Shown here in pieces: positions 43,928-53,055 of a stretch of 64,000 bases of DNA (positions are counted from its first letter, which is position 1; each line of letters starts with the position of its first letter). The notes below the pieces were generated by a model that did not search any database, was not told the DNA's origin, and was given only the letters and a program-made list of their open reading frames with translations. This DNA comes from CAG-390 sp045543615 (GTDB taxonomy: Bacteria > Bacillota > Clostridia > Oscillospirales > CAG-272): assembly GCA_045543615.1 (NCBI GenBank), contig JAZPXL010000057.1, positions 1-64,000 on the forward strand. The letters are read 5' to 3'. The position numbers and the translations under genes were made by a program.

Positions 43928-46372
43928 ATGTCACAATACATAGAAAAAGCAGAAAAACTAACTCTCCCGGTTATTCCATTATCGGATGCAGTAGCTTTTC
44001 CTCCATTTCCCTTTGATTACGAGTCGGGGGATATAAGAGTCGGAGCTGCAATCGATGCATCTCCGTCCACGTCAATGCTCGTCTTCCTTGTCTGTGAGAA
44101 GCCCGACGCCGCCGACGTAGAGTTCCCTCAGGGACTTTACACCGTCGGAACTATCGCAAGGGTCAGACAGACGATGAAGAGTGATGACGGTATCCACTTC
44201 CTCTGCGAGTGTCTCTCAAGAGGTACGGTTATAGATTACAGACGAGCAGGAAAGCTTATCAGCGCATCCGTAATGAGCAAGGAAATTGAGCTTGCCGACG
44301 GTGGTGGAGTTCGTGGCGAGGCTTATTGCCGTGAGCTTGTCTCCTCACTCGACAAAATGCTTACCTACGTTGGCAAGAGTGGAAGCACCATCAAGGACGA
44401 GGTTGTGAAAATTCACGATCCCGGCATCATCTCCGACCTTATCGCATCCACGGTTCTTGTAAAGACCGTAGACAAGCAGGCAGTGCTTGAGGAATACGAT
44501 CCATTCCGTCGCTCCGCCCTCCTTCTTCGCATTATGGAAGAGGAGCTTGATCTTATCCTCTGTGAGCAGGAGATCCAGGAGAAGACAAGAGGCAGCATCG
44601 TTCGCTCACAGCGTGAATATTACCTGCGGGAGCAGCTAAAAATCATTGAGGATGAGCTTGGTATGAACGAAGATGATCCCGATGATTTCACAACAAAAAT
44701 CAAAGAAGCCGATCTTCCCGACGAGGTAAGAGAAAAGCTTCTCAAGGAAAACGAAAGACTTGCAAAAACTCCATACGGATCGGCTGAAGCTGCTGTGCTT
44801 CACAATTATATCGACATCGCGCTCTCTCTTCCGTGGACACGCCGAACAGCAGATCGCATAAGCGTTTCTGCGGCAAAGAAGATACTTGACGATGACCACG
44901 ACGGCCTTATTAAAGTAAAGGAACGAATCCTTGAATATCTCGCAGTAAAGCAGCTCTCGCCTGAGCTGAAAAATCAGATAATCTGTCTTGTAGGCCCTCC
45001 CGGCACAGGTAAGACCTCCATAGCCGCATCCATCGCGAGAGCGATGAATCGAGAGTACATCCGTGTTTCGCTCGGTGGCGTACACGATGAGGCGGACATA
45101 CGTGGCCATCGCAAAACCTATGTTGCCGCAATGCCGGGCAGAATTATGACGGCTATGGCTAAGGTTGGTGTTAAAAATCCTCTTATGCTTCTTGATGAGA
45201 TCGACAAGCTGACCTCGGATTCAAGAGGTGACCCTGCCTCAGCTCTGCTTGAGGTGCTTGACCCCGAGCAGAACAAGAGCTTTCGTGACCACTTCATCGA
45301 GATGGATTTTGACCTTTCGGAATGTCTCTTTATCACAACAGCAAACTCACTTGACACCATTCCTCGTCCTTTGCTTGACAGAATGGAGGTCATCGAGCTT
45401 TCAAGCTATACAAGGCGTGAAAAGCTATCAATAGCAAGAAACCATCTGCTTCCAAAGCAGCTCCGCCGTCACGGTCTGTCGGGCAGATCCTTCAGAATGA
45501 CCGATGCGGCTATTTATGAGCTTATCGACTGCTACACAAGAGAAGCAGGCGTGCGCAATCTTGAGCGAAAGATTGCAGAGCTTTGCAGAAAGGCGGCACG
45601 CAAAATTGTAGAGAGCGAGGGAAAGATCCGTCGCATCACGGTGGATGCAAAGAACATTAAGGAATACCTCGGCACAAGAAAGATTATTCCCGATGCCGTA
45701 GCTGCCGACGATCTCGTTGGCGTTGTAAATGGTCTTGCATACACCGATGTCGGTGGTGATATGCTTAAAATCGAGGTCGCAGTTCTCGATGGCAGTGGTA
45801 AGTTTGAGCTTACGGGCTCACTTGGAGATGTAATGAAGGAATCTGCCAGGGCTGCGCTTTCCTACATACGCTCAATAGCAAAGGCGCATTCCATTCCCAC
45901 CGATTTCTATAAAACAAAGGATATACACATTCACGTTCCCGAGGGAGCTGTACCAAAGGACGGCCCGTCTGCAGGCGTAACTATGGTTACAGCACTCTTC
46001 TCTGCACTCACAGGCACACCAGTTCGTCACGATGTTGCTATGACTGGCGAGATAACCCTCACAGGCAGAGTGCTTGCAATCGGTGGTCTTCGTGAGAAGA
46101 CTATGGCGGCGTATGCATCGGGCATAAAAACCGTACTTATTCCCTATGACAATCTTGGCGACCTTGAGGAGATTGACGAGGAAGTACGGAATGCTATCAC
46201 ATTCGTACCCTGCAAAAAGGCCGATGATGTGCTCTCTGTCGCTCTTCTCAGCTTTGGGGACGATACCCAAGCCCTCCCCGAAAGCGAAAGCAAGGCTAAT
46301 GTGGCAGATGCAGAGTCTCTGCTCATCCCCCAAAGCATACCAAACCACCCTACCACAAGGGTAAGAGGATAA
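43928..46372 (+). CDS. lon: ATP-dependent protease Lon
   Basis: Lon degrades damaged and regulatory proteins. The 814-residue product has the LAN substrate domain (LPVIPLSDAVAFP), a coiled-coil middle (QREYYLREQLKIIEDELG), the AAA module (GPPGTGKTS, LLDEIDKL, ATANSLDTIPRPLLDRME-like sensor) and the protease domain with catalytic Ser in PKDGPSAG and Lys in GGLREKTMAA. GAAAGGAA precedes ATG 43928. It starts a plus-strand gene series and lies four bases before engB. Confidence 0.98.
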   Translation: MSQYIEKAEKLTLPVIPLSDAVAFPPFPFDYESGDIRVGAAIDASPSTSMLVFLVCEKPDAADVEFPQGLYTVGTIARVRQTMKSDDGIHFLCECLSRGTVIDYRRAGKLISASVMSKEIELADGGGVRGEAYCRELVSSLDKMLTYVGKSGSTIKDEVVKIHDPGIISDLIASTVLVKTVDKQAVLEEYDPFRRSALLLRIMEEELDLILCEQEIQEKTRGSIVRSQREYYLREQLKIIEDELGMNEDDPDDFTTKIKEADLPDEVREKLLKENERLAKTPYGSAEAAVLHNYIDIALSLPWTRRTADRISVSAAKKILDDDHDGLIKVKERILEYLAVKQLSPELKNQIICLVGPPGTGKTSIAASIARAMNREYIRVSLGGVHDEADIRGHRKTYVAAMPGRIMTAMAKVGVKNPLMLLDEIDKLTSDSRGDPASALLEVLDPEQNKSFRDHFIEMDFDLSECLFITTANSLDTIPRPLLDRMEVIELSSYTRREKLSIARNHLLPKQLRRHGLSGRSFRMTDAAIYELIDCYTREAGVRNLERKIAELCRKAARKIVESEGKIRRITVDAKNIKEYLGTRKIIPDAVAADDLVGVVNGLAYTDVGGDMLKIEVAVLDGSGKFELTGSLGDVMKESARAALSYIRSIAKAHSIPTDFYKTKDIHIHVPEGAVPKDGPSAGVTMVTALFSALTGTPVRHDVAMTGEITLTGRVLAIGGLREKTMAAYASGIKTVLIPYDNLGDLEEIDEEVRNAITFVPCKKADDVLSVALLSFGDDTQALPESESKANVADAESLLIPQSIPNHPTTRVRG

Positions 46373-46376
46373 AACA

Positions 46377-46982
46377 ATGGCAGTAAATATTCAGAATTCC
46401 AATCTGCAGATAACGGCAGGTCGAATCGACCAGTTTCCGTCCCTGCCCATCCCGCAGATAGTTTTTTCAGGACGCTCAAATGTCGGAAAAAGCTCACTTA
46501 TAAACACGCTTCTTGCACGCAAATCGCTTGCAAGAGTCAGCTCAGCCCCCGGAAAGACAATAACGGTCAATTTCTATAATGTGGACAAAAAGATAATGCT
46601 CGTTGACCTGCCCGGCTATGGCTTTGCAAAGCGTCCTGAGGCTGAACGTCGCCGTTGGTCTGCGCTCACGGACGGTTATTTTACCAACAATCCAAATTTT
46701 GACCTTGTCCGTATTGCAATTCAGCTTGTTGACCTTGAGGTAGGCCCTACGGCTGACGATGTTATGATGATCAACTACTATAAGGCGGCGGGCATTCCCT
46801 TTGCAATAGTGGCATCAAAAGCTGACAAGCCAAACAAAACCAATCGTGCAGCTGCTCTCACAGCCCTGCGCAACCACAAGGATATTCCCGAATCCACAGA
46901 AATCATTCCCTTCTCATCAAAGACAGGAGAGGGACGTGACGAGCTTTGGAAGCTCATCCTTGCTGTTTCGGGACAAAAATAA
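46377..46982 (+). CDS. engB: Ribosome biogenesis GTPase EngB (YsxC)
   Basis: EngB is an essential GTPase for large-subunit assembly. The 201-residue product has FSGRSNVGKSSLINTLL (G1), PGKTITVNFYNV (G2), LVDLPGYGFAKRP (G3), ASKADKPNK (G4) and SSKTGEG (G5). It follows lon immediately, the widespread lon-engB pair. Confidence 0.97.
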   Translation: MAVNIQNSNLQITAGRIDQFPSLPIPQIVFSGRSNVGKSSLINTLLARKSLARVSSAPGKTITVNFYNVDKKIMLVDLPGYGFAKRPEAERRRWSALTDGYFTNNPNFDLVRIAIQLVDLEVGPTADDVMMINYYKAAGIPFAIVASKADKPNKTNRAAALTALRNHKDIPESTEIIPFSSKTGEGRDELWKLILAVSGQK

Positions 46983-47008
46983 ACCAAACGCCGAAAGGAT
47001 CGATATTT

Positions 47009-47719
47009 ATGTTTTCAGAACTTTTAGGTCTGTTTACGGGTAGTACCACGCCCGAAGAGCTGAAAATGGTCCTGATCCGTCTTGTTCTCACTCTGCCGAT
47101 AGTGCTTTTTTCTCTCTCGGTTCACGAGGTCTCACACGGATTTATAGCCAACAAGCTTGGAGATCATACGGCTCGCAATCTCGGAAGACTTACTCTAAAT
47201 CCAATAAAGCACCTTGACCCCATCGGCTTTGCTTGTATGGTGCTCTTTGGGTACGGCTGGGCAAAGCCCGTCCCAATCAACACAAGATATTTCAAAAAGC
47301 CTCGTCGTGATATGGCACTGACGGCGGCGGCAGGCCCACTGTCGAACATAGCACTTGCATTCGTGTTTGTGATTTTCGATGTAACAAACAGCATAATAAT
47401 AAACAATGTTCCGATGAATGAAACTGTATTTAACTTCGTCTACATTTTGGGAATCTTCTTCTATCTTGGAGCATCAATGAATGTATACCTTGCTGTGTTC
47501 AACCTCCTGCCGGTTCCACCGTTTGACGGTTCACGCATCTTCTACGTCTTCTTGCCGACCAAGTTTTATTTTGGCATAATGAAGTATGAAAGATTTATTA
47601 TGATAGCCGTACTTGTCCTGTTCTATATCGGCGTACTCGACGTGCCGATAAGCTTTGTCTCCAATTTAATTCTTAATGGAATGTATGGACTTCTCGGTCT
47701 GCTCCCCTTTGTTGGCTGA
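47009..47719 (+). CDS. Site-2-protease-like (M50) membrane metalloprotease
   Basis: The 236-residue product has about six membrane spans, the zinc motif HEVSHGFIAN (HExxH) in the second and the third ligand NLLPVPPFDGS in a later one, plus KPVPINTRYFKKPRRDMAL. This is the short YwhC-like M50 group without a PDZ domain. Its substrate is unknown. Start 47009 follows GAAAGGA. It sits between engB and scpA, as in other Clostridia. Confidence 0.93.
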   Translation: MFSELLGLFTGSTTPEELKMVLIRLVLTLPIVLFSLSVHEVSHGFIANKLGDHTARNLGRLTLNPIKHLDPIGFACMVLFGYGWAKPVPINTRYFKKPRRDMALTAAAGPLSNIALAFVFVIFDVTNSIIINNVPMNETVFNFVYILGIFFYLGASMNVYLAVFNLLPVPPFDGSRIFYVFLPTKFYFGIMKYERFIMIAVLVLFYIGVLDVPISFVSNLILNGMYGLLGLLPFVG

Positions 47720-47743
47720 GCGTGACGGTCCTGAGTAATTATT

Positions 47744-48535
47744 ATGGAAGAAACAATAACATACCGACTTGAAAAATTTGAAGGCCCTCTCGATCTTCTG
47801 CTTTCCCTCATAAAGAAAAACAAGCTGCAGATCGAGGACATACCGATCTCGCTCATCTGCGAGCAATATGTTGAATACATCGCTAATGCGCAAAAGCTCG
47901 ATATGGAGCTTGCCGTCGAGTTTCTGATTATGGCAAGCGACCTTATGCTGATCAAAAGCAAGATGCTGCTTCCCCGTGAGGATGACGCCGAGGAGGAAGA
48001 CCCCCGTGCTTCCCTTGCTGACGCTCTGCAAAGACTTGAGGCAGCAAAGAATGCCGCGGCTGTACTCTCAAAGAGATACGCACAGTATAGTGGACGAATG
48101 GCAAAGGACAGCGAGGACATCTCGCCAGATCGCTCCTTTGTTGCAGATACAGATCCGTCGGCTCTTCTCGTTGCTATGCGCCGTGTGCTTGCAGAATACA
48201 GGGACACAGAAACTATATCCGAGGGACTTGTCCGTCCGATAGTTTCAAAGCCTATCGTTCCCGTTCAGCTCAAGATAATGGGCATAATGAAGCATTTCAA
48301 AACCTCGGATGAAACACCGTCGCTTGGTGAGCTTCTTGATGACGCAGAGTCACGCCCTGAGCTTGTCGCAATATTTATAGGTGTGCTCGAGCTTATCAGA
48401 ATGCGCCGACTTCTGCTTGTTGAAGCTCCCGATGAATTTGGAAATCTTCACGGAACCTCCACAAGATTTGCAGCTAATCCTGAGTTTGCAATAGATGCAA
48501 TTGAGGATATTGAAATTGACGGATATAATGACTAA
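47744..48535 (+). CDS. scpA: Segregation and condensation protein A
   Basis: ScpA is the kleisin that links SMC heads. The 263-residue product begins YRLEKFEGPLDLLLSLIKKN and has DIPISLICEQYVEY, FLIMASDLMLIKSKMLLP and a C-terminal winged helix (VAIFIGVLELIRMRRLLLVE). No strong ribosome-binding site precedes ATG 47744. It pairs with scpB 18 bp downstream and with smc at 27.8-31.4 kb. Confidence 0.96.
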   Translation: MEETITYRLEKFEGPLDLLLSLIKKNKLQIEDIPISLICEQYVEYIANAQKLDMELAVEFLIMASDLMLIKSKMLLPREDDAEEEDPRASLADALQRLEAAKNAAAVLSKRYAQYSGRMAKDSEDISPDRSFVADTDPSALLVAMRRVLAEYRDTETISEGLVRPIVSKPIVPVQLKIMGIMKHFKTSDETPSLGELLDDAESRPELVAIFIGVLELIRMRRLLLVEAPDEFGNLHGTSTRFAANPEFAIDAIEDIEIDGYND

Positions 48536-48553
48536 TCAAAGTAGGTAAGGATA

Positions 48554-49171
48554 ATGAATGAAGAAAATAAACTGACGGAAATACGAAAAATCGAGGGTGC
48601 GCTTGAGGCAATACTGTTTGCCGCAGGCTATCCCGTAGCTTATGACAAAATCGCTGAGGCACTCTCGCTCACTCCCTCGGATGCAAAACGGATTTGCGAG
48701 CATCTTGCAGAGAGATACAGCACCAACGCCGAGGGTGGAATTATTATGCTTCTTTTCCCCGACACCTGCCAGCTTTGCACCCGTGAGGATTATCTGCCAT
48801 ATGTCAGGACTGCACTCGGCATTCGCCGTGGAGGAACACTTTCAGCATCTGCACTTGAGGTGCTTGCCATAGTGGCTTACAATCAGCCCGTAACACGCTC
48901 ATTTGTTGACAAGGTACGAGGCGTTGACTCAGCATACGCAGTTGGTTCGCTTATTGATAAGGAGCTTATTGCCGCCGTAGGAAAGCTCGATGCACCCGGT
49001 CGCCCCACTCTTTTTGCTACCACGGAAAAGTTTTTGCGTGTATTTGGACTTTCGTCGCTTTCAGACCTTCCTGAGTCAGGAACACTCAGTGGTGCAGCTG
49101 AAGCTCTCGTTATGAGCGAGGCTGAAGAAGGCGATGACGGTGAGACGGACGGCGAGGACGGCACTGTATAA
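48554..49171 (+). CDS. scpB: Segregation and condensation protein B
   Basis: ScpB dimers bind ScpA in the SMC complex. The 205-residue product has two winged-helix domains: IEGALEAILFAAGYPVAYDK, then LSASALEVLAIVAYNQPVTR, FVDKVRGVDSAYAVGSLIDK and TEKFLRVFGLSSLSDLP. The tail is short and acidic (EEGDDGETDGEDG). Confidence 0.97.
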   Translation: MNEENKLTEIRKIEGALEAILFAAGYPVAYDKIAEALSLTPSDAKRICEHLAERYSTNAEGGIIMLLFPDTCQLCTREDYLPYVRTALGIRRGGTLSASALEVLAIVAYNQPVTRSFVDKVRGVDSAYAVGSLIDKELIAAVGKLDAPGRPTLFATTEKFLRVFGLSSLSDLPESGTLSGAAEALVMSEAEEGDDGETDGEDGTV

Positions 49172-49219
49172 GCTATATATTATAATATGAAGAAAAATAC
49201 CGGAAAGGAGTGACGGCGA

Positions 49220-49894
49220 TTGATCGCGTTATATATAATTGGCGGAATAATTCTCTTCTTCGTCTTTATTCTGATGCTCAGAGCCGAGGTCGTTGTCACT
49301 TATGCATCGGAATTTGCACTTTCGGTAAGAATTCTGGGAATACCGATACAGATTGTGCCATCAAAGAAAAAGAAAGTCAAGCTCTCGGATTATTCACCAC
49401 GCAAGCGTGCAAAATATGAAGAAAAGCAAAAAAAGCTTGCCGCCGAGAAAGCACGAAAAAAGGCTGAGAAAAAAGCCAAGAAGGAAGCCGAAAAAGCTAA
49501 GAAGAAGGCAGACCGTGCCGCAGGCAAGGTCAAAAAGAAAAAGCCTCTCTCCGAGACTATCGAGATGATAGCTGACCTCATCAAGATTGCTTTTTCTCGC
49601 TTTGGTAAGCATTTTCGCATTCGTATAGCTCGTCTTCACATCGCAGTTGGCAGTGAGGATGCAGCAAAAACGGCAATTCTCTACGGAACAATTTCGCAGG
49701 CTGTATGTTATCTTGCCGCAATTCTTGACAGCACAAACACTCTTCGCAATCCACAAAAATCGGATATAGAAATTTATGCCGATTATCTCTCCGAAAAAAT
49801 GACGGTGGATATTGAGATCGGCTTTTCAATGAAGGTATGGCAGCTATTTGACATACTCATTCGCACAGGCTTTGGACTTATTAAGCATTTATAA
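49220..49894 (+). CDS. DUF2953 family membrane-anchored protein
   Basis: The 224-residue product starts with one membrane helix (about 1-22), then RAEVVVTYASEFALSVRILG as in DUF2953, a very Lys/Ala-rich coiled stretch (about 60-110), and a C-terminal domain. The start codon seems to be TTG 49220 with AAAGGAG nine bases upstream. DUF2953 is known from sporulating Firmicutes next to ytfJ; its function is not established. Confidence 0.85.
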   Translation: MIALYIIGGIILFFVFILMLRAEVVVTYASEFALSVRILGIPIQIVPSKKKKVKLSDYSPRKRAKYEEKQKKLAAEKARKKAEKKAKKEAEKAKKKADRAAGKVKKKKPLSETIEMIADLIKIAFSRFGKHFRIRIARLHIAVGSEDAAKTAILYGTISQAVCYLAAILDSTNTLRNPQKSDIEIYADYLSEKMTVDIEIGFSMKVWQLFDILIRTGFGLIKHL

Positions 49895-49949
49895 GACAAT
49901 AAAAATTTAAAAAATTTTCCATATTTGAAATATGAAAGGAACTAATGTT

Positions 49950-50411
49950 ATGGCAAACGAAAACAAGCTCCAGGAAATCATTGCAGCATCTCTTGACAAT
50001 ATTCGTTCAATGGTAGATGCTAACACCGTTATAGGTGATCCCATCAATACACCCCAAGGTACAGTAATCATCCCCGTATCCAAGATAGCACTCGGCTTTG
50101 CGTCGGGTGGACTTGACTACGCAGGAAAGAGCGAAGAGGCTGTTCGTGCACGTCTTCAAAACTTCGGTGGCGGCGGAGGAACAGGTCTTTCCGTCACTCC
50201 CGTAGGCTTCCTCGTTGTTTCTCCCGAAGGACGAGTTGAGATGATCAATGTTGGAATGGATCAGAAGAGTGGCACAATTGAGCAGATCGCTGACGTTGTT
50301 GAGCGTACGCCCGATCTCATCGCAAAGATCAAGTCTATATTCGTTAAGGACGATGACGCAGCTCCCGCAAAGGAAGCAACCGACGCTCCCACGGATAACC
50401 TGACCGTCTGA
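49950..50411 (+). CDS. ytfJ: YtfJ/GerW family sporulation protein
   Basis: The 153-residue product has the family core IRSMVDANTVIGDPINTPQG, TVIIPVSKIALGFASGG, GGGGGTGLSVTPVGFLVV. A GerW homologue is linked to spore germination in Bacillus. Start 49950 was chosen over an ATG six codons earlier because AAGGA lies nine bases before it. It follows DUF2953 by 55 bp. Confidence 0.95.
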   Translation: MANENKLQEIIAASLDNIRSMVDANTVIGDPINTPQGTVIIPVSKIALGFASGGLDYAGKSEEAVRARLQNFGGGGGTGLSVTPVGFLVVSPEGRVEMINVGMDQKSGTIEQIADVVERTPDLIAKIKSIFVKDDDAAPAKEATDAPTDNLTV

Positions 50412-50474
50412 CGCAAGTCATATATCACCTCGCCGCTGAGTATAATAGCGTAAAAGCTGTTTTTGAGGTGGCAT

Positions 50475-51644
50475 ATGAAATCAAGAGAAAAAATATTTGC
50501 TTTTTTGCTCGTCTTTCTGCTTCTTTTTCAGTCCTGTGGGACAAATCCCAAGGACTTAATGGAGGCAACTTCAGCAGAAACCTACCTGCCCACAGTAAAG
50601 CTTGACATCTCCACATCGGCAGAATCGGCCGTGCTTATTGACGCAAGTGAAGGTGGTGGTCGCATACTTTGGGAGCAAAATGCCCACCAAAGACGGCCAA
50701 TGGCCAGCACAACGAAGATAATGACGGCACTTGTGGCAGCTGAAAGTCTGCCACTCTCCACAAAGGTGGTAATTCCAAAGGAAGCCGTGGGCGTTGAGGG
50801 CTCATCCGTATATCTTGCCGAGGGCGAGGTGCTTACGCTTGAGGAGCTTCTCTACTGCCTTTTGCTCCAATCTGCAAACGATGCGGCTGTGGCAATTGCC
50901 TATGCCGTGTCGGGAAGCGTGAGTGACTTTGCAAAGCTTATGAATGAGAAGGCACGGCAGTTAGGTCTTTCCGACACTCAGTTTAAAAACCCACACGGAC
51001 TTGACGAGGATGGTCATTATACTACGGCGTATGAGCTTGGCATTATCGCATCAAAGGCTCTCGGAAACGAAAAGATCAGGCAAATATTTTCTACTTACAG
51101 AGCAACGGTGAGTGGTAGGGACGGCACATCCCGTCATCTAATCAATCACAACCGTTTGTTGAATTCTTACGATGGATGTCTCGGAATGAAAACGGGATAT
51201 ACACAAAGCAGTGGTCGCTGTCTCGTTTCTGCCGCAGAGCGTGACGGTCTTGTTCTCATAGCCGTTACACTATCTGCTCACAACGATTGGCGTGATCACA
51301 CAGCTCTGCTTGACGCAGGCTTTGCGAATTTTCGCCGTGTCTGCCTTGGAGACGGTGAGAATATTCTTTCACCAAAGCTCACGCTTCCATCGATCAAGCT
51401 TTCCGGGTCGATACAATCTACCCTGAGAACAGCACTTTTATCTCCCGTCTGGGTTACTCTGCCCGTAGGCACGGACGGTATCGAATGCTCAATTGAAAGC
51501 GAGAGACTTCTCTTTGCCCCACAAAAGCGAGGAAATTGCGTTGGCACGGTAAGGTGGACGATTGGAGACACTATTATTGCTGAGGAAAAGCTCGTTGTGG
51601 CGTACTCTGCCGCAAGGAGAGCAAAAAACAGGTTTTGGGGATAA
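50475..51644 (+). CDS. D-alanyl-D-alanine carboxypeptidase (S11 family) lipoprotein
   Basis: The 389-residue product trims peptidoglycan stem peptides. It has a signal ending in a lipobox-like FQSC (Cys21) and penicillin-binding motifs STTK (MASTTKIMTALV), SAN (LLQSANDAAVAIA) and KTG (LGMKTGYTQSSGRC), plus a C-terminal beta domain. ATG 50475 follows GAGG. The place after scpB and ytfJ resembles that of sporulation carboxypeptidases DacB/DacF, but spmA and spmB, often next, are absent and rluB follows directly. Confidence 0.93.
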   Translation: MKSREKIFAFLLVFLLLFQSCGTNPKDLMEATSAETYLPTVKLDISTSAESAVLIDASEGGGRILWEQNAHQRRPMASTTKIMTALVAAESLPLSTKVVIPKEAVGVEGSSVYLAEGEVLTLEELLYCLLLQSANDAAVAIAYAVSGSVSDFAKLMNEKARQLGLSDTQFKNPHGLDEDGHYTTAYELGIIASKALGNEKIRQIFSTYRATVSGRDGTSRHLINHNRLLNSYDGCLGMKTGYTQSSGRCLVSAAERDGLVLIAVTLSAHNDWRDHTALLDAGFANFRRVCLGDGENILSPKLTLPSIKLSGSIQSTLRTALLSPVWVTLPVGTDGIECSIESERLLFAPQKRGNCVGTVRWTIGDTIIAEEKLVVAYSAARRAKNRFWG

Positions 51645-51669
51645 GCTCTAAAACGAAGGACAGTATTAA

Positions 51670-52446
51670 ATGGAAAAAATCAGACTTCAAAAATATTTTA
51701 CCGACTGTGGCGTGCTTTCAAGAAGAGCTGCAGAGCGAGAGATTGAGGCCGGACACGTCAAAATCAACGGCGTTGTTGCTAAGGTCGGCGATAAGGTAGA
51801 GGTTGGCCGTGACCGTGTCGTGTGGAACGGTCGAGGAATATATCCTAAGGCAAAGGAGCGCAAATTTGTTGTTGCTCTCCACAAGCCCCGTGGATATGTC
51901 TGCACTACAAGTGACGAAAAGGGACGCAAGAATGTAACCGAGCTTGTGGATGACCTCGGTCGCAGACTCTACCCTGTCGGCAGACTCGATATGCAATCAG
52001 AGGGACTCCTGCTTATGACCGATGACGGTGCGTTTGCAAACCTGATGATGCACCCGAAATATCATATACCAAAGGAATACCGTGTAAGTGTCAAGGGCAA
52101 GCTTGACGAGAGAGCTGTGGAAATTCTTACTTCTCCACTAGTTATTGACGGATACAAAATTACACCTGCAACTGTCAGCATAGTTGACAAGAATGCCGAC
52201 GGAGGCAGATTTGACATCATCATTTATGAGGGACGTAACCGACAGATACGCAAGATGTGCGAGATGGCAGGACTTGAGGTCAGCCGTCTGCGTCGTACTC
52301 GTATAGGCCCGCTTTCCCTCTGTGGTATTGCACCGTCGCAATATCGCATTCTCCGTGACGATGAGGTGGCTACTCTGCGCCGTCTTGCCAAGAGCGCACC
52401 ACCTAAAATACTTGAATACGAAGACATAGAAATAGACGAGGAATAA
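51670..52446 (+). CDS. rluB: Ribosomal large subunit pseudouridine synthase B
   Basis: The 258-residue product has an N-terminal S4 RNA-binding domain (RLQKYFTDCGVLSRRAAERE, GHVKINGVVA) and the RsuA-family catalytic domain with GRLDMQSEGLLLMTDDG (catalytic Asp), HPKYHIPKEYRV and YEGRNRQIRKMCEMAG. It probably modifies 23S rRNA. AAGGA precedes ATG 51670, and the downstream unknown gene starts two bases past its stop. Confidence 0.95.
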   Translation: MEKIRLQKYFTDCGVLSRRAAEREIEAGHVKINGVVAKVGDKVEVGRDRVVWNGRGIYPKAKERKFVVALHKPRGYVCTTSDEKGRKNVTELVDDLGRRLYPVGRLDMQSEGLLLMTDDGAFANLMMHPKYHIPKEYRVSVKGKLDERAVEILTSPLVIDGYKITPATVSIVDKNADGGRFDIIIYEGRNRQIRKMCEMAGLEVSRLRRTRIGPLSLCGIAPSQYRILRDDEVATLRRLAKSAPPKILEYEDIEIDEE

Positions 52447-52448
52447 TA

Positions 52449-52835
52449 ATGCTTAAGGTTCTACCTCTACAAACAAAAGAAGAACAAGAGGCGGCGTGCC
52501 TGTATTGCTCTGCCCCCTTTCTCCCCGAAATGCTCGCATACGCAGCTTATGTGGATGAAAAACTCATCGGAGTCTGCCAGTTCAAGCTGACGAGCGAGGG
52601 TGGCGAAATTCATTCACTTGACGCAATTGATGGCAACGATATCTTCCAGCCCCTCTTTGTAATGGGACGAGCTACACTTTCATTTATCGAAATCTGTGGC
52701 GGCGAGCGTGGATTTTTCTGCGCACCCGTGCGTGACGAGGTGCTTGTCGGCGCAATAGGCTTCAGAAAAGATCAGGACGGCAGATATTCTGTAAATCTCA
52801 AGGGTTTTTTCGACCATCCTTGCTCCCATAACTAA
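52449..52835 (+). CDS. Protein of unknown function, weakly acetyltransferase-like
   Basis: The 128-residue product is coupled to rluB: GAGG lies inside the last rluB codons, seven bases before ATG 52449. It has no membrane helix. The pattern AAYVDEKLIGVCQFKL, then GEIHSLDAID and a late VGAIGFRKDQDG resembles a shrunken GNAT fold (strand-loop-strand with a late GF), but the acetyl-CoA loop is not evident. I cannot assign a function. Confidence 0.6.
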   Translation: MLKVLPLQTKEEQEAACLYCSAPFLPEMLAYAAYVDEKLIGVCQFKLTSEGGEIHSLDAIDGNDIFQPLFVMGRATLSFIEICGGERGFFCAPVRDEVLVGAIGFRKDQDGRYSVNLKGFFDHPCSHN

Positions 52836-52916
52836 ACTACCCCTTGTCGTCTTTTCTTCAAAAAGACTACATCTTCCGTCATAAATCGATTTAAAACACA
52901 ACATTTTGCGTTTTAT

Positions 52917-53015
52917 TTGGTAATTAGTGGTAATTCTACACAAAGATACAGATATATTTTTGTGCAACCTTTTTTGGCATTTCCTCTTGTAATAATTGGT
53001 AATTTATGGTAAAAT
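52917..53015 (+). repeat. Phased GGTAAT repeats over the spo0A promoter
   Basis: Two 19-bp similar sites (52917-52935 and 52996-53014) each hold two GGTAA units ten bases apart. The second covers the -35/-10 spacer and -10 of the spo0A promoter. They look like operator sites. No other feature is evident in 52836-53055 apart from a small GTCTTTT/AAAAGAC hairpin near 52855. Confidence 0.6.
52987..53015 (+). promoter_or_regulatory. Promoter of spo0A
   Basis: TTGTAA (52987-52992) and TAAAAT (53010-53015) are 17 bp apart, 40 bp before ATG 53056. A sigma-H promoter was not recognised. Confidence 0.7.
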
Positions 53016-53055
53016 AATATTGTCATAAAAAGCCAAAACGGAGGAAATAAAATTA

